64,000 nucleotides of DNA from Beijerinckiaceae bacterium (GTDB taxonomy: Bacteria; Pseudomonadota; Alphaproteobacteria; Rhizobiales; Beijerinckiaceae): positions 1,550,001-1,614,000 of the forward strand of contig CP024846.1 of NCBI GenBank assembly GCA_004564215.1, in the 5' to 3' direction. The notes beneath the pieces were generated by a model. It saw only the letters and a list, made by a program, of their open reading frames with translations, made no database searches and was not told where the DNA came from. Below are positions 1 to 11,409 of the stretch, piece after piece. The translations under genes and the position numbers were made by a program. Numbering within the stretch: the first letter of the stretch is position 1; each line of letters starts with the position of its first letter.

Positions 1-636
1 CGCGACGAATTCGTTCGCGTCCTGGTCGATCATATCGAAGGTTCCGTAGTGGCACGGCACCACCGTGTCGAAGTCGAAAAACCGTTTGACCGCGAGCGCC
101 GCGGTTGTCCCGCTCATGGTGAAACGGTCGCCGACCGGCACGATCCCGATTTTTGGCGCGTGGACTTCGGCGATCAACGCCATGTCGGAAAATATTTCGG
201 TGTCGCCCATGTGATAAATGCTCGGGCCTTGCTTTGGCTTGAGGACGATGCCCATGGGATTGCCGAGATAGACGGATTGCCCGTTCAGCACGGTTCCCGA
301 CGAATGCAAGGCCTGGGTGAAGCTCACGCTGAAGGCGCCGCAATCGATTGTCCCGCCCAAATTGCCGGGGTTGATGTTCGCCGCGCCTTGGGAATTCAGA
401 TACATACAGACCTCGAAGTTCGAGACGATCTGCGCGCCTGTCGCCTTGGCTATATCTAGAGTATCGCCGATATGATCGTCATGGCCATGCGTGAGCAGGA
501 TGTGGGTTACGCCTTCGCTCGCCGCCGCCACCGTGCCGGGGAATTTTCGATTTCCGGTCAGAAACGGGTCAATCAAAATGGTGGCCGGACCGAGTTCGAT
601 GCGGAAAGCGGAATGGCCGAGCCAAATCAAGTTCAT
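1..636 (-). CDS. UPF0173 family metal-dependent hydrolase (C-terminus cut by window)
   Basis: Reading the minus strand from the ATG at 634-636 gives an uninterrupted 212-codon frame that runs off the window. It begins MNLIWLGHSAFRI and has the metallo-beta-lactamase signature THGHDDH at residues 49-55, a later MGDTE acidic ligand region and a PCHYGTFD segment near the end. These are the hallmarks of the UPF0173 (YtkL-like) branch of the metallo-beta-lactamase fold, which binds divalent metal and whose physiological substrate is not established. Only the last few residues should be missing, since family members are about 225-235 residues long. It is divergent from ruvX, with 89 bp between the start codons. 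Family assignment is confident; substrate is unknown. Confidence 0.9.
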   Translation of the reverse strand, partial: MNLIWLGHSAFRIELGPATILIDPFLTGNRKFPGTVAAASEGVTHILLTHGHDDHIGDTLDIAKATGAQIVSNFEVCMYLNSQGAANINPGNLGGTIDCGAFSVSFTQALHSSGTVLNGQSVYLGNPMGIVLKPKQGPSIYHMGDTEIFSDMALIAEVHAPKIGIVPVGDRFTMSGTTAALAVKRFFDFDTVVPCHYGTFDMIDQDANEFVA

Positions 637-725
637 GGTAACCTCCACGAAAGCGGGCAAAGGAACTGGGACGAAAGGGGTGCCGGTGAGCGGGCCGGCC
701 CTCTTAACATATAAACGAGAGCGGG

Positions 726-1211
726 ATGGCGGCGGAAGTTTTGGACCTCGACGATTTAGCGCTTCGTATCGGGCCGCGCGAGCGGCTCATCGGGGTCGAC
801 CTCGGCACCAAGACCATTGGCCTTGCGCTATCCGACGTCGAGCGGCGGATCGCCACGCCACTGGAGACGATCAAGCGTACCCAATTCACCAAGGACTCGG
901 CCCGCCTCATCGCGCTTGCGGAGAAATTCGAGGTGGCGGCGCTTGTCATCGGCCTGCCGCTCAATATGGACGGGAGCGAGGGCCCCCGCGCGCAGGCGAC
1001 CCGCGCCTTTGTCCGCAATTTCGGCGCGCTCTCGACCCGGCCTTGCATTTTCTGGGACGAACGTCTTTCGACCATGGCGGTCACGCGGACACTGATCGAG
1101 CAGGATGCATCCCGCGCCAAGCGCGCCGAAGTCGTCGACAAAATGGCGGCTGCCTTTATCCTGCAAGGCGCGCTCGACCGTTTGCGCTGGCTGGGGAACG
1201 TCCAAAATTGA
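726..1211 (+). CDS. ruvX: Holliday junction resolvase-like RuvX/YqgF
   Basis: A 161-residue RNase H-like protein of the usual RuvX length. Visible motifs are [13 protein letters not shown], with the first catalytic Asp at residue 25, then [18 protein letters not shown] and the C-terminal DKMAAAFIL acidic helix. The family is implicated in 16S rRNA 5' maturation and, by fold, in Holliday-junction cleavage; both roles are known from homologues only. The ATG at 726 sits just after GAGAGCGGG, which can serve as a ribosome binding site. An overlapping 255-codon frame on the same strand is a shadow. It converges with the membrane-protein gene at 1224, with 12 bp between stop codons. Confidence 0.95.
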   Translation: MAAEVLDLDDLALRIGPRERLIGVDLGTKTIGLALSDVERRIATPLETIKRTQFTKDSARLIALAEKFEVAALVIGLPLNMDGSEGPRAQATRAFVRNFGALSTRPCIFWDERLSTMAVTRTLIEQDASRAKRAEVVDKMAAAFILQGALDRLRWLGNVQN

Positions 1212-1223
1212 CGGAGTCAGGGT

Positions 1224-1715
1224 TCACCGAGCGCCGCGGGACATCAGCAAGAGAATGATCGTCGTCACCGGCAAAATAATGTCGAGGTAAAAGACCGCTC
1301 CGGCATTGCCGGGCGCGAAATTTCCCGCAGCCATCATCTGGTGCACATGCCCGATCGCATCGCCCAGCAAAAAGATCGCATTCACCAGGACGGTCGCGGC
1401 CTTGAATCCATAGCTCGCGCGAAAGGCGACACAGCCGGCAACGCCGAAGGCCAAATCCGCCATGCCGACCTCGAATTGAAAGGGGCTGTCCTTCCAGCCG
1501 ATGAATTTGGCCGCGACATCTGGATAGGCAATGTGAAAGAAACCAGCCCACAAACCGCCGAGGCCGATGGGCAGAAGCAACAGCCACGACAGAATTCGGG
1601 CGGCTGCGGGGCGCCGACGGTCGATGGCGGCGCAGATCAGCGCCAGCGCAAAAAGAATCGCCGAGAAATTTTCGAAAACAAAAGCAATGATACTGCCGAC
1701 GATGGAATCCTGCAT
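1224..1715 (-). CDS. DUF6790-type small integral membrane protein
   Basis: 163 residues with four to five hydrophobic segments (approximately residues 8-27, 39-60, 84-100, 107-125 and 140-158). The loop FHIAYPDVAAKFIGWKDSPFQFEVGMADLAFG is the recognisable DUF6790 core. No enzymatic motif is visible and no function is known for the family. The gene follows the MarR-family regulator on the same strand with a 39-bp gap, so the two may be cotranscribed and the regulator may control it; that is inference. Start chosen at the ATG at 1713-1715, which precedes the first hydrophobic segment. Confidence 0.75.
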   Translation of the reverse strand: MQDSIVGSIIAFVFENFSAILFALALICAAIDRRRPAAARILSWLLLLPIGLGGLWAGFFHIAYPDVAAKFIGWKDSPFQFEVGMADLAFGVAGCVAFRASYGFKAATVLVNAIFLLGDAIGHVHQMMAAGNFAPGNAGAVFYLDIILPVTTIILLLMSRGAR

Positions 1716-1754
1716 GTTCGTCCTTCAACCACGCCCGCCCGGTTGCATCATTTT

Positions 1755-2219
1755 TCAATCCGCGGTTTGGCTCGAAGCGCGGCTCTCCAACAGGGCATTG
1801 CGGATTTTCCGCAGTTCCTTGCGCACCCCCTTCAGATCGTCCGCCGGACGTCCCATCGCCCGCGCGATCTGGGCTGGCACGGCCTGCGCGTCGCGCCGAA
1901 GCGTCTTGCCTTTTTCAGTGAGCTTCAGGCGCACCTGACGTTCGTCCTTGGGATCCCGTGCGCGATTGACAAGACCCATGGTTTCGAGCCGCTTCAACAG
2001 CGGCGTCAATGTCCCGGAGTCGAGGAAGAGCCGTTCGCCCAACTGCTTGACGGTCAAATCATCGGCTTCCCAGAGCACCATCATTGCAAGATATTGCGGA
2101 TAGGTCAGCGCGAGTTTTTCAAGCAGCGGAACATAGGCTTTGTTGATGGCGTGCATGGTCGAATAGACCGCAAAGCACAGCTGCTGGTCGAGCTTCGGCA
2201 TCGCGTCCGTTTCAGACAT
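1755..2219 (-). CDS. ohrR: MarR/OhrR-family organic-peroxide-type regulator
   Basis: A 154-residue winged-helix protein. The N-terminal LDQQLCFAVYS places a cysteine at residue 15, the position of the peroxide-sensing Cys15 of OhrR, and the DNA-binding wing KDERQVRLKLTEKG follows the recognition helix DSGTLTPLLKRLE. OhrR proteins repress peroxide-reductase genes until this cysteine is oxidised. No ohr gene is adjacent here; the nearest same-strand neighbour is the DUF6790 membrane protein. The regulator assignment is firm, the peroxide-sensing role is inferred from the cysteine and the flanking sequence, and the target is unknown. Confidence 0.85.
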   Translation of the reverse strand: MSETDAMPKLDQQLCFAVYSTMHAINKAYVPLLEKLALTYPQYLAMMVLWEADDLTVKQLGERLFLDSGTLTPLLKRLETMGLVNRARDPKDERQVRLKLTEKGKTLRRDAQAVPAQIARAMGRPADDLKGVRKELRKIRNALLESRASSQTAD

Positions 2220-2270
2220 TAGGCGATCCTTGTGATGATCTGTCGCTGCGCAACAGAGGCTGCCGCAGTG

Positions 2271-5021
2271 TCAGCGCTGTCCTGCGCGAAGGTTTTTAAG
2301 CCGATAAAGCGCCTCCATTGCGGCGCGCGGGGAAAGTTCGTCCGGATCGATCGCGTCAATGGCCTGGCCAAGTGCATCGCTTTGGGCTGGCGCGCCCGGC
2401 CCCGCGCTAGGCGCAAACAAAGGCAGATCGGCCACTGACCTCTCCGCCTGATTGAGCCGTTCGGCCGCCTCGAATTCCGCCAACAGCGCCCGCGCGCGGG
2501 AGACGACCGGTGCCGGAAGCCCGGCAAGTTTGGCGACCTGAATTCCATAGGAACGGTCGGCGGCTCCGGCAACGATCTCATGCAAAAAGACAATATCGCC
2601 ATGCCAATCGGTTACCCGCACCGTCAAATTGTCGAGCCGGTCAAGATTTTCGACAAGCCGCGTCAATTCATGAAAATGCGTCGCGAACAGCGCCCTCGCC
2701 CGGTTCTTTTCGTGCAGATGCTCCACCACAGCCCAGGCGATGGAAAGACCGTCGAATGTGGCAGTACCACGTCCTATCTCATCGAGAATGACAAGCGAAC
2801 GTTCGCTGGCCTGGTTAAGGATCGCAGCCGTCTCGATCATTTCGACCATGAAGGTCGATCGGCCGCGCGCGAGATCATCCGCGGCGCCGACCCGCGAAAA
2901 CAGCTTGTCGACTACTCCGATATGCGCGCTCCTTGCCGGCACATAGGAACCGATTTGAGCCAGCACCGCAATCAGTGCATTTTGCCGCAGGTATGTGGAT
3001 TTGCCAGCCATGTTGGGGCCGGTCACGACCGCGATCCGTCCGCCTTTGCCGGGGATGCCGGAAAGCCTGCAATCATTTGCCGCAAAGGCATGGCCGCTCA
3101 ACCGTAGCGAGGCTTCAACGACGGGATGTCGCCCGGCCTCGATCTCGAAGCAAAGCGAGCCATCGACCTCCGGCCGCGTCCAATTCAGAGTTTCGGCCAA
3201 TTCGGCCAGCGCCGCCGCGATGTCGATTTCGGCGAGCGCGTGAGCCAGACGTTTGAGCGAATCCTGGCGGCTGATCAATAGTTCGCGGAGGGCCTCGAAG
3301 ATGGCCTGCTCTCGAACGAGCGCCTGATCGGCCGCGGATGAAATCTTCGCTTCGAGTTCGGCCAGCTCTTTCGTTGAAAAACGCATCGCATCGGCCATGG
3401 TCTGACGATGCATGAAGGTGGCGTCGTGCGGCGGCTTCAACAGAAGCTCGCCCTGCGCCTGCGGAACCTCGATGAAATAGCCGAGAAAATGATTATGTTT
3501 GAGCTTGAGCTGCTTGATCCCGACGAGGTTGCAATAGTGAAGTTGCAGCGCTGCGATCACGCGCCTGCTTTCATCGCGAAGCGCCCGCAGTTCATCAAGG
3601 TCCGGGTCATGGCCGATCCGAACAAAGCCGCCGTCGCGCCGATTGAGCGGCAAGCTTTCGGCAAGCGTCTGCTCAAGGCGCGTGAAAAGGTGCGGATCGA
3701 TCCCCGCAATGGCTTCGCCCGCTTCGGCCAATTCTCGCGGAAGCCCGCCTGTTTCGGAAAGCATACTGGCGAGCGACTCGGCGGCGGCAAGCCCATCGCG
3801 GAGTGCTGCGAGATCGCGCGGTCCTCCCCGATTGACCGCGATGCGCGACAAGGCGCGGTTGATGTCGGGCGCGGCCCTCAGGCAGGCCCGCAGGGCCTTT
3901 CGCACGCGCGCTTCATTTACAAAAAATGACACCGCGTCCAGGCGGCGCGCAATCTTTTTGGGCTCAGTCAGCGGAGCGCCCAAACGTTCGGCGAGAAGCC
4001 GGCCGCCGGCCGGAGTCACCGTCACATCGATCGCCGCGAGAAGCGATCCTTCCCGGCCCCCCGATGAGGTTCGCGTGAGCTCCAGATTGGCTCTTGTCGG
4101 AGCATCGATGTCCATCCGGGTCGCACGCGTGAGCCGGGCGGGTAGGCTCAAGGGTGGCCTGGCACCGAACTGGGTGCGCTCGATATAAAAGATCGCAACG
4201 GCGGCGGCGGCGATTTCCGCGTTTGACAAGGCGCCCAATCCATCCAAGGTCGCGAGGCCGAAATAATCCCTGAGGCGACGCTCTGCGTTTGGCCCCTCCC
4301 CGGTTTCTCGGCCGAGCGGGGTCAGCGGCAGCTTTGTTTCGCGCCCGAGCCTGACAAGGAAAGGAAGCGTGAACAAGCCTTCAGGGGCGACGATTTCCGC
4401 CGGATCGATCCGCGAAATTTCGGCTTCCAGACTGGCTTCGGACGCCTCGAGGACGCTGAAGGCTCCGGTCGAGATTTCGACGACCGCCAAGCCGAAGGCC
4501 CCCTCGCCGCCGCCGGCCCGTGCAATCGCCAAAAAATTGTTGGCGCGGGCGGGATCGAGGAGAAGTTCTTCGGTGATCGTACCAGGGGTCACGAGGCGCA
4601 CGACCTCGCGCCGGACCACGGATTTGCCGCCGCGTTTCCTGGCCTCCGCCGGATCCTCGATCTGTTCGCAGACCGCCACCCGATGGCCCAAGCCGATCAG
4701 CCGGTTGAGGTAATCTTCGGCGCGATCGACCGGAACGCCGCACATGGGGATATCTTTGCCCTCGTGCTTGCCGCGGCGTGTCAAAACGATGCCGAGCGCC
4801 CGCGCGGCAATTTCGGCGTCCTCGAAAAACAGCTCGTAGAAATCCCCCATTCGGTAAAATAGGAGGGAGCCGGGATTTTGCGTTTTGATGGCGTGATATT
4901 GCGCCATCATCGGCGAAATCTTGGAAGCGCTTTCCTCAACAGGAAGGCTTGGCCGGATGGGATCGGCAGCCGGTTTCGGAGAGACCGGCGATACGGGAGG
5001 AGGGACCGCGCTTTTTGGCAT
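2271..5021 (-). CDS. mutS: DNA mismatch repair protein MutS
   Basis: 916 residues, full length for alphaproteobacterial MutS, with a proline-rich N-terminal extension of about 30 residues. The mismatch-reading motif GDFYELF occurs in the N-terminal domain, followed by connector, lever and clamp regions. The ATPase domain has Walker [10 protein letters not shown], a Walker B region ending [10 protein letters not shown] and the [12 protein letters not shown] helix. It binds mismatches and recruits MutL. The C-terminal tetramerisation helix ([18 protein letters not shown]) is intact. Several long antisense frames across this gene are codon-bias shadows. Confidence 0.98.
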   Translation of the reverse strand: MPKSAVPPPVSPVSPKPAADPIRPSLPVEESASKISPMMAQYHAIKTQNPGSLLFYRMGDFYELFFEDAEIAARALGIVLTRRGKHEGKDIPMCGVPVDRAEDYLNRLIGLGHRVAVCEQIEDPAEARKRGGKSVVRREVVRLVTPGTITEELLLDPARANNFLAIARAGGGEGAFGLAVVEISTGAFSVLEASEASLEAEISRIDPAEIVAPEGLFTLPFLVRLGRETKLPLTPLGRETGEGPNAERRLRDYFGLATLDGLGALSNAEIAAAAVAIFYIERTQFGARPPLSLPARLTRATRMDIDAPTRANLELTRTSSGGREGSLLAAIDVTVTPAGGRLLAERLGAPLTEPKKIARRLDAVSFFVNEARVRKALRACLRAAPDINRALSRIAVNRGGPRDLAALRDGLAAAESLASMLSETGGLPRELAEAGEAIAGIDPHLFTRLEQTLAESLPLNRRDGGFVRIGHDPDLDELRALRDESRRVIAALQLHYCNLVGIKQLKLKHNHFLGYFIEVPQAQGELLLKPPHDATFMHRQTMADAMRFSTKELAELEAKISSAADQALVREQAIFEALRELLISRQDSLKRLAHALAEIDIAAALAELAETLNWTRPEVDGSLCFEIEAGRHPVVEASLRLSGHAFAANDCRLSGIPGKGGRIAVVTGPNMAGKSTYLRQNALIAVLAQIGSYVPARSAHIGVVDKLFSRVGAADDLARGRSTFMVEMIETAAILNQASERSLVILDEIGRGTATFDGLSIAWAVVEHLHEKNRARALFATHFHELTRLVENLDRLDNLTVRVTDWHGDIVFLHEIVAGAADRSYGIQVAKLAGLPAPVVSRARALLAEFEAAERLNQAERSVADLPLFAPSAGPGAPAQSDALGQAIDAIDPDELSPRAAMEALYRLKNLRAGQR

Positions 5022-5143
5022 GGGCGCAGCCTAGCAAAAGCGGCGGCCCGATGCACCGGGCGGGCCGGGTCCATTCGCAGCTTTCGGCGAAAAGCAACGC
5101 GCCGCCAGCCATTTTTGGACGGGCGGCGAAACCAGAAACGCGC

Positions 5144-7072
5144 TTACACCGTGACCTGCGCACCGAGCTCGACCACCCGATCGGATGGGATGGAGAAGAA
5201 GTCGGTCGCGTTCGCGGCTTGCCGCGCCAAAGCGATGAACAGCTTGTCCTGCCAAACGGGCATGCCGGAATTCGGCGCCGGTTTAATGGTCCAGCGGCCG
5301 AGGAAGAACGAAGTTGTCATAATATCGAACTTCAAGCCGCTTTTGCGGAGCGCGGCGAGCGCCGCGGGAACGCGCGGACTTTCCATATAGCCGTAGCGCA
5401 AGGTGACGCGGGTGAAATCATCGGAAAGCTTTTCGATTTCATGCCGCTTGCTCACGGGAACGCGAGGGGTGTCGCCGGTGACCACAGAGAGGATCACCAC
5501 ACGTTCATGCAGCACCTTGTTGTGCTTCAAATTATGCATCAAGGCGGAGGGTGCGATCTCCGGCGTGGCGGTGAGGAAAATCGCGGTGCCGGCAACACGC
5601 ATCGGTTTTGATTTTTCCAGCATCCGAATGAGATCGGTGGTGGGAATCGAGTCGCGGCGGAACTTGGCGGTGAGAAGCTTGGTCCCGCGAACCCAAGTCC
5701 ACATCACGATCATCGAGCAGCCGGCAAGCAGCAGCGGAACCCAGCCGCCGTCGACGATCTTCATCAGATTGGCGGCAAGAAATGCGATATCGATGGCAAG
5801 GAATCCGGAGACAAACAGCGCCGCGAGCCACGCCGGCCAATGCCAGCATTTCCACACCACGACAAAGGCCAACGCCGTGGTCACCACCATCGTGCCGGTA
5901 ACAGCGATCCCATAGGCGGAAGCGAGCGAGCTCGAACTCTTGAACAAGATGACAAGGAGGAGAACCCCGAACAAAAGCAGCCGATTGATTCGGGGAATGA
6001 AGATCTGGCCTTCCTGGGTCTCGGATGTGTGCAAAATGAGCATGCGGGGCAGCAGCCCGAGCTGAATGGCCTGGCGGGCCAGCGAGAACGCGCCGGTGAT
6101 GACGGCTTGACTGGCGATGACGGTCGCGACCGTCGAAAGAATAACCAGCGGCAAAAGCGCCCAATTCGGAGCGAGCAGAAAGAATGGATTCTCCCCGGCG
6201 GCGGGATCCGAGAGAACGAGCGCGCCTTGACCGAGATAGTTCAGGGTCAAGGCTGGAAGCACGAAAACGAGCCAGGCTGTCTGAATGGGCAGACGTCCGA
6301 AATGGCCCATGTCCGCATAGAGCGCTTCCGCTCCCGTGACCGCCAAGAACACCGAGCCGAGCACGACGAAGCCGAGCATGCCGTGATCGAACAGAAAGCG
6401 CAGACCATAAAGCGGGTTGAAGGCCCGCAGAACCTCGGGCGCATCGCCAATATGGCTGGCTCCCAACAGGCCGATAACCAGAAAAAACACGGCCATGATC
6501 GGGCCGAAAAAGGCGGCAACACGCGCGGTGCCGTGAAACTGCGCCCAGAAGATCGAGATCAGGGTGAAAATCGTAATAGGTAGAATATAGGGGGAGAAGA
6601 TGGGGGTCACGAGTTCGAGCCCTTCAAGGGCCGAGAGAACCGAGATCGCCGGGGTGATCATGGCATCGCCCGAAAACAAACTCGCTCCGGCGACACCCAG
6701 AAAGAACACCGGCACCACGCGACGGCCGAGCGCCGATTGGGCCAGCGCCATCAAGGACAGCGTGCCGCCTTCGCCCTTGTTGTCGGCGCGCATGAGAAAC
6801 AAGACATATTTGGCGGTGACCGTAAAAAACAGCGCCCAAAGCAGCAAGGAAACCGTGCCGATGACCCCCGACTCGGGCACACCCGCAGCTTTAACGTGAT
6901 GCAGCGATTCGCGCAGCGCATAGAGCGGGCTCGTGCCGATGTCGCCGTAGACAACCCCAAGCGAACCAAGCGCCATGGCCGCAAAGGCGGATTTTGGTGG
7001 GACAGCGGGGTCGCCTTCCCCCGGCCGCGCGGTGCCATGAGGACTTTGCCCCTGCACGATCTCATGCCCCAT
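5144..7072 (-). CDS. kup: Kup-family low-affinity K+ uptake protein
   Basis: 642 residues with about twelve membrane segments and a hydrophilic C-terminal domain, matching the KUP/HAK/KT family. The N-terminal signature [20 protein letters not shown] is the family's K+/H+ symport motif region, and later segments such as [16 protein letters not shown] and [24 protein letters not shown] stretches are typical. It imports potassium across the inner membrane, probably with protons. It follows mutS on the same strand after about 120 bp but has no functional link to it. Start at the ATG at 7070-7072. Confidence 0.96.
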   Translation of the reverse strand: MGHEIVQGQSPHGTARPGEGDPAVPPKSAFAAMALGSLGVVYGDIGTSPLYALRESLHHVKAAGVPESGVIGTVSLLLWALFFTVTAKYVLFLMRADNKGEGGTLSLMALAQSALGRRVVPVFFLGVAGASLFSGDAMITPAISVLSALEGLELVTPIFSPYILPITIFTLISIFWAQFHGTARVAAFFGPIMAVFFLVIGLLGASHIGDAPEVLRAFNPLYGLRFLFDHGMLGFVVLGSVFLAVTGAEALYADMGHFGRLPIQTAWLVFVLPALTLNYLGQGALVLSDPAAGENPFFLLAPNWALLPLVILSTVATVIASQAVITGAFSLARQAIQLGLLPRMLILHTSETQEGQIFIPRINRLLLFGVLLLVILFKSSSSLASAYGIAVTGTMVVTTALAFVVVWKCWHWPAWLAALFVSGFLAIDIAFLAANLMKIVDGGWVPLLLAGCSMIVMWTWVRGTKLLTAKFRRDSIPTTDLIRMLEKSKPMRVAGTAIFLTATPEIAPSALMHNLKHNKVLHERVVILSVVTGDTPRVPVSKRHEIEKLSDDFTRVTLRYGYMESPRVPAALAALRKSGLKFDIMTTSFFLGRWTIKPAPNSGMPVWQDKLFIALARQAANATDFFSIPSDRVVELGAQVTV

Positions 7073-7887
7073 TAAATGTCCCTCGAGGCCGCTCGATGCT
7101 CCGGCACTCCAGCAAAGGCGGCTTTTTGCGACGCAATATAGCCATTCATCCTGGCCGAGAGAAGGGGGCTCGGTGCGAATGGTTCAAGTCCCATATCGCC
7201 ACACATATGTCTACGCCCCGTTTTTTTGCTGCTCCGCGCGGTGTGGAACCGCACCCCGCACTTGTCTTGGCAAATCAGCCGCTCGAGCCATTCACCGGCG
7301 CTCGTCCCTGACCTACACCTTAACAACCATCTGGCCGCTTTCGACCGATTTTGGGCACCAGACTTTGGGTGCCGCTTGGCGTGCGGTCACAAATATGGCG
7401 GCGGCCTCAATCCGCCGCAAAATTTACCTAAAATTGTCAAATAGTTAGTACGAAATCAAAACTGGTTACGAAAAATGGCTGACGAATGCAATTTACGCGT
7501 GTATGATAGTTAAATTACAATTATCGTTTCAATTCAGTATTCGCACAGCCTAGAGAGGTAACACGGAGGGGCCCTCAGCTTAAGCAGGGTCGTTGCGGTA
7601 TCAAAGGGCCAAGAAATCCGCCACATGCTCGAAGGAATGGGGCAACCCGGCGCCTGTTCCGTGTATAGATGAGATTAATGTTCACCTATTCGGGTCATTG
7701 ACAATCGAAGCGCTGATGGAAAACATCAATGTGTGTTTTCATCCTTGTCCGAGAACCGCGCGTTACCTATTTCAACTTGAAGTGGGATGCAATATATCTG
7801 TGTTAACTCTGAAGGAACCCGGCGATAATTGAGGCAGCACCCGTTCTTCTCAATCAAGCCAAGAAAGATCAGGGAGAAGGTTTAGCC
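7073..7887. other. Non-coding stretch between kup and a small exported protein
   Basis: About 815 bp without a convincing gene. The right half (about 7430-7560) is clearly more AT-rich than its surroundings. Short open frames, including one of 79 codons starting with TTG at 7593, lack recognisable domains and good ribosome binding sites. It presumably contains the kup promoter and the promoter of the gene at 7888. A tRNA-like 3' segment near 7180-7205 does not fold and was rejected. Confidence 0.5.
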
Positions 7888-8226
7888 ATGAAAAGAATAG
7901 CATTCGTCGCCGCTGCTATGGCGATGTCTTTTTCAGCGTCGGCGGAAGCCCCACCGAGAGACTTGCCGGACTTTTCCGTCGAGAAGTCTTGCGCGATGTT
8001 CTTGGCGCATCCCCGGCCCCTGGCGCACTGCCAGGATCAAGAAGTTCGTTATCGGTCGGAAGTCACAGGTATCTGGGCAACCGCGCCGGCGGATGGGCGC
8101 GAAAAATGCACCGGTCTTGCGGCGCAATCGGAGCGCGGCAAATATGAAGTGCTGGCTCGCTGTCTGCGCACATCCATCTCGGAAGCAGCGTGGAAGGAAG
8201 CCGTCGGCACCATCAGCCAACGGTAG
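7888..8226 (+). CDS. Small secreted cysteine-containing protein, unknown function
   Basis: 112 residues beginning with a typical Sec signal peptide (MKRIAFVAAAMAMSFSASAEA, cleavage likely after ASA). The mature part of about 90 residues has four cysteines (in KSCAMF, AHCQDQ, EKCTGL and ARCLRT), compatible with two disulfides in the periplasm. A good ribosome binding site (AGGGAGAAGG, starting about 18 bp upstream) precedes the ATG. I do not recognise the family. It is isolated between the kup leader region and the convergent cys operon. Confidence 0.6.
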   Translation: MKRIAFVAAAMAMSFSASAEAPPRDLPDFSVEKSCAMFLAHPRPLAHCQDQEVRYRSEVTGIWATAPADGREKCTGLAAQSERGKYEVLARCLRTSISEAAWKEAVGTISQR

Positions 8227-8304
8227 AAATATCCCTCGCCTTCAACAATCGCACGCGATGGCGGAAGGCCGCCATCTTCTTTGTGCTGCGCGATCCTCCC
8301 CCGA

Positions 8305-9354
8305 TTAGATCGAATAGTCCTCGTCGAAGGATCGAGGGTTGTGCAGTCTTATGAACACCTTGTCTTCCGGCTTCAGGCCCAAATCCTTGTAGGCATGCGC
8401 GGGAAGCGCCGCATCGACCACCGCTTGGTTGTCGATGCGGGCGAGTTCGACATTGACCAACGAGCCCGCGAAGCCGATGTGATTGATCCGCGCTTCAATG
8501 CCGGAGCCATCCAAATTTTCCCGCCTGATTTCAATGTCGTGGGGACGCACGAAGGTCGCGCCGCCTTCCTCCACCAAATCCGCCGCCGCGACCTGGTCAG
8601 TATTGGCCTTGCGGCCATGAAACAGATTGTAATTGCCTAAAAACTTGAACACGAACGGATTGGCCGGGTTGTTATAGATTTCTTCCGGCGAGGCGAATTG
8701 CTCAATCCTCCCCTCGTTCATCACGGCCACCCTGTCCGAGACCTCCAACGCTTCCTCCTGGTCGTGCGTGACCAGGAGGGTCGTCACATGAATCCGATTG
8801 TGTAATTTGCGAAGCCACCGGCGCAATTCACGCCGAACCGTGGCGTCAAGGGCGCCGAACGGCTCGTCGAGCAATAAAACGCGCGGCTCGACGGCGAGCG
8901 CCCTGGCCAGAGCAATACGCTGCCGCTGCCCCCCCGAAAGCTGCGAAGGGTAGCGCGATGCGAAATTCTGCAACTGCACGAGGTGCAGCAATTCGTCGAC
9001 CTTGGCGCGAATTTCCGCCTCCTTGGGCCGGGCCCGCCACGGCTTTGCGCGCAGCCCGAAGGCGACATTTTCGAACACGCTCATATGCTTGAAAAGGGCG
9101 TAATGCTGGAAGACGAAGCCTATGCGGCGTTTGCCCACATCTTCATCGGAGACGTCGCGGCCGTCGAAAAGGACCGCTCCGCTGCCCGGATCGGCGTTTT
9201 CCATGCCAGCGATCACACGCAACAACGTTGTCTTACCGGAGCCGCTCGGCCCCAGCAGCGCGACCAATTCCCCGGTCTCCACTTTCAGGCTGACGTCGCG
9301 GAGCACCTTGGACTGATTGAACGATTTGTTGACCTGACGAACTTCGATACTCAT
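8305..9354 (-). CDS. cysA: Sulfate/thiosulfate ABC transporter ATP-binding protein
   Basis: 349 residues. Walker [11 protein letters not shown]-loop FQHYALF, signature [16 protein letters not shown], Walker [13 protein letters not shown] and the H-loop [10 protein letters not shown] are all present. The C-terminal regulatory region is the TOBE-like domain typical of CysA. It powers sulfate import through CysT-CysW. The ATG overlaps the cysW stop codon (ATGA, 9351-9354), so it is the last gene of the four-gene operon. Confidence 0.96.
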   Translation of the reverse strand: MSIEVRQVNKSFNQSKVLRDVSLKVETGELVALLGPSGSGKTTLLRVIAGMENADPGSGAVLFDGRDVSDEDVGKRRIGFVFQHYALFKHMSVFENVAFGLRAKPWRARPKEAEIRAKVDELLHLVQLQNFASRYPSQLSGGQRQRIALARALAVEPRVLLLDEPFGALDATVRRELRRWLRKLHNRIHVTTLLVTHDQEEALEVSDRVAVMNEGRIEQFASPEEIYNNPANPFVFKFLGNYNLFHGRKANTDQVAAADLVEEGGATFVRPHDIEIRRENLDGSGIEARINHIGFAGSLVNVELARIDNQAVVDAALPAHAYKDLGLKPEDKVFIRLHNPRSFDEDYSI

Positions 9355-10388
9355 AGCGGCCCTTCTCCCTCGGATGGGCGAATTTCCCTCTTGCCGCCTT
9401 GATGCTCGACAATCGTTTGGACAATCAAGGTGACGACCGCCAGAAGCGCCAGCAACGAGGCAACGCTAAAGGCTGCCTGATTGTTGTATTCGTTCCAGAG
9501 TTTTTCGATGCGCAGCGGCATCGTGTCGTTGGAGTCGATGTGGCCAGAAACCACCGAAACCGCGCCAAATTCCCCGAAGACGCGCGCCGTGCAGAGCACG
9601 ATCCCGTAAAATAACGCCCATTTTACATTAGGCAAGGTGACCTTGAAAAAGGTCCGCCAGCCCGACGCGCCAAGCGAAAGGGCTGCCACTTCTTCGTCGG
9701 ACCCCTGGGTTTCCATGAGAGGGATCAGAGAGCGGGCGACAAAGGGAAAAGTTACGAAGATCGACGCCAAGGCAATCGCGAAGGGCGTGAAGATAATACC
9801 GGTGAAGCTGCGGTTGAATTCGAGCGGCCACCAATCTTGCGCAAATCCCCGCCAGTGGAGCGAGAAGGGATCTGGCCAAGTCAAATCGGGGGCCCAGCTC
9901 CCGAACACTCCATTTCGGCCGAGCAGCAAAACGAAAATGAGACCCGCAATGACTGGCGATACGGAGAACGGCAGGTCGATCAACGCGATCAAAAGGGTAC
10001 GGCCCCTGAACCGAAATTTCGTGACCGACCAAGCGGCAGCGAGCCCGAAAACAATGTTGAGCGGAACGACGATCGCGCCAATGCCGATGGTCAGTCTGAT
10101 TGAACTCCAGGTCTTGTCGGCCTGACCGCGGTCCGAGGCGAGCTTTCGGCGCTCGGGGAGACTTAACGGAGCGCCTTCGGGCGGGCTTTCCACACGAAAT
10201 ACACTTACGTACGCGCCGATCCCCTTGGAAAAAGCCTGCGCGAAAACATTCACCACGGGGAGAATGATGAAGAGGGTAAGAAAGCCCACGGTCGTCGCAA
10301 TGAGAATCCGGCGGATCAGCGGCTGGGTCGGCGGGGCCAGCTTTCCGGACGCCGCGACGACCTGACTTCTTGGCGGTGCACCTGCCAT
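9351..10388 (-). CDS. cysW: Sulfate ABC transporter permease CysW
   Basis: 345 residues, longer than usual because of a 35-residue polar N-terminus and a central periplasmic insertion around [20 protein letters not shown]. Six membrane helices are visible, with the permease coupling motif [28 protein letters not shown] that contacts CysA. It forms the channel with CysT. It starts 46 bp after cysT and overlaps cysA by four bases. Confidence 0.95.
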   Translation of the reverse strand: MAGAPPRSQVVAASGKLAPPTQPLIRRILIATTVGFLTLFIILPVVNVFAQAFSKGIGAYVSVFRVESPPEGAPLSLPERRKLASDRGQADKTWSSIRLTIGIGAIVVPLNIVFGLAAAWSVTKFRFRGRTLLIALIDLPFSVSPVIAGLIFVLLLGRNGVFGSWAPDLTWPDPFSLHWRGFAQDWWPLEFNRSFTGIIFTPFAIALASIFVTFPFVARSLIPLMETQGSDEEVAALSLGASGWRTFFKVTLPNVKWALFYGIVLCTARVFGEFGAVSVVSGHIDSNDTMPLRIEKLWNEYNNQAAFSVASLLALLAVVTLIVQTIVEHQGGKREIRPSEGEGPL

Positions 10389-10434
10389 AACCAGTCCTTA
10401 ATTCGAAAATGCGCCAAGAAGGGCAGCCGTGTGG

Positions 10435-11409
10435 TTATCCTGAGAGACTGGTTTCGTGACGTCGCATCCACCATTCGAGGCCGTTGATCGCGAACAATGT
10501 GACAAGCGAGAAGAAAAGCAACACCGCGCCGATCGCGGTGGCTTGCGAATAGCGAAAGTCATCAAGCTTGGTGACGATTTGCAAGGGTGCGATCTGCGAT
10601 TTGCCGGGAATATTCCCGGCGATGAAGATGACCGAACCATATTCGCCGAGCGCGCGCGCAAAGGCCAAAGCCAACCCGCTGAGCCAAGCCGGAAAGATTT
10701 CAGGGAAGACAACACGCCACAAAATCGTCCATCGATTGGCGCCAAGGCTCAAAGCTGCATATTCATATTCCGTATCCCAGTCGCGGAGCACCGGCTGTAC
10801 CGTGCGCACGACAAACGGTAGCCCGACAAATATCAGAACAATGACGATCCCGGTATTCGTGGTGGAATAAGGAAAATTCAGCCACGACAGCGCGTCTGGG
10901 GCCAAAACCGCACCCGATCCCGCAAGATCTGCGACCCAGTTGATCGCGCCCGCGACGTGGCGGCCGAATCCGCCAATCCAGCCATCCACCAAATAAAGCT
11001 GACTGAACGTCAAACCGGCGACCGCGGTCGGGAGGGCAAACGGAAAGTCGATCAGCGCGTCGAAGAGTCGCCGGCCTGGGAAGGGCTCGCGCACGAGGAC
11101 CCAGGCAACGATCAATCCGAAGATGCCGTTGATGCCCGCGGCAATCGCCGATGCCGTGAAGGTCAGTTGAAAGGACGCGACGACAATCGGATCGGTGATG
11201 GTTTGCCAGAATTCGGCCCAGGTCAGCTCGGCGGTCTTGAAAATCAGGCCGGCGAGGGGAATGAGGACCATCAGCGAAAGATAAAACAGCGTGTACCCGA
11301 GGGTAAGCTGCAGTCCCGGAATGAGCCGCACTCGACGCCGCGACGGGCGAAACAATTGGCCCGTCGGTGATCCTTGAGGAAAGCGTTCCGGCGTCGCGTG
11401 CTCGCTCAT
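10435..11409 (-). CDS. cysT: Sulfate ABC transporter permease CysT
   Basis: 324 residues, six predicted membrane helices, and the EAA-type loop EYAALSLGANRWTILWRVVFPEIFPAWL. A polar N-terminus of about 25 residues precedes the first helix LTLGYTLFYLSLMVLIPLAG. It pairs with CysW to import sulfate or thiosulfate. Its ATG overlaps the stop of the binding-protein gene (ATGA, 11406-11409), indicating translational coupling. Confidence 0.95.
   Translation of the reverse strand: MSEHATPERFPQGSPTGQLFRPSRRRVRLIPGLQLTLGYTLFYLSLMVLIPLAGLIFKTAELTWAEFWQTITDPIVVASFQLTFTASAIAAGINGIFGLIVAWVLVREPFPGRRLFDALIDFPFALPTAVAGLTFSQLYLVDGWIGGFGRHVAGAINWVADLAGSGAVLAPDALSWLNFPYSTTNTGIVIVLIFVGLPFVVRTVQPVLRDWDTEYEYAALSLGANRWTILWRVVFPEIFPAWLSGLALAFARALGEYGSVIFIAGNIPGKSQIAPLQIVTKLDDFRYSQATAIGAVLLFFSLVTLFAINGLEWWMRRHETSLSG

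Noticed and set aside
1341..2222. 293-codon plus-strand frame over the DUF6790 and MarR genes
   Set aside because: It spans two recognisable minus-strand genes and has no domain.
7170..7210. tRNA-like 3' segment with GGTTCAAGTCC and a CCA
   Set aside because: No matching acceptor or T-stem pairing and no anticodon arm upstream; coincidence or remnant.
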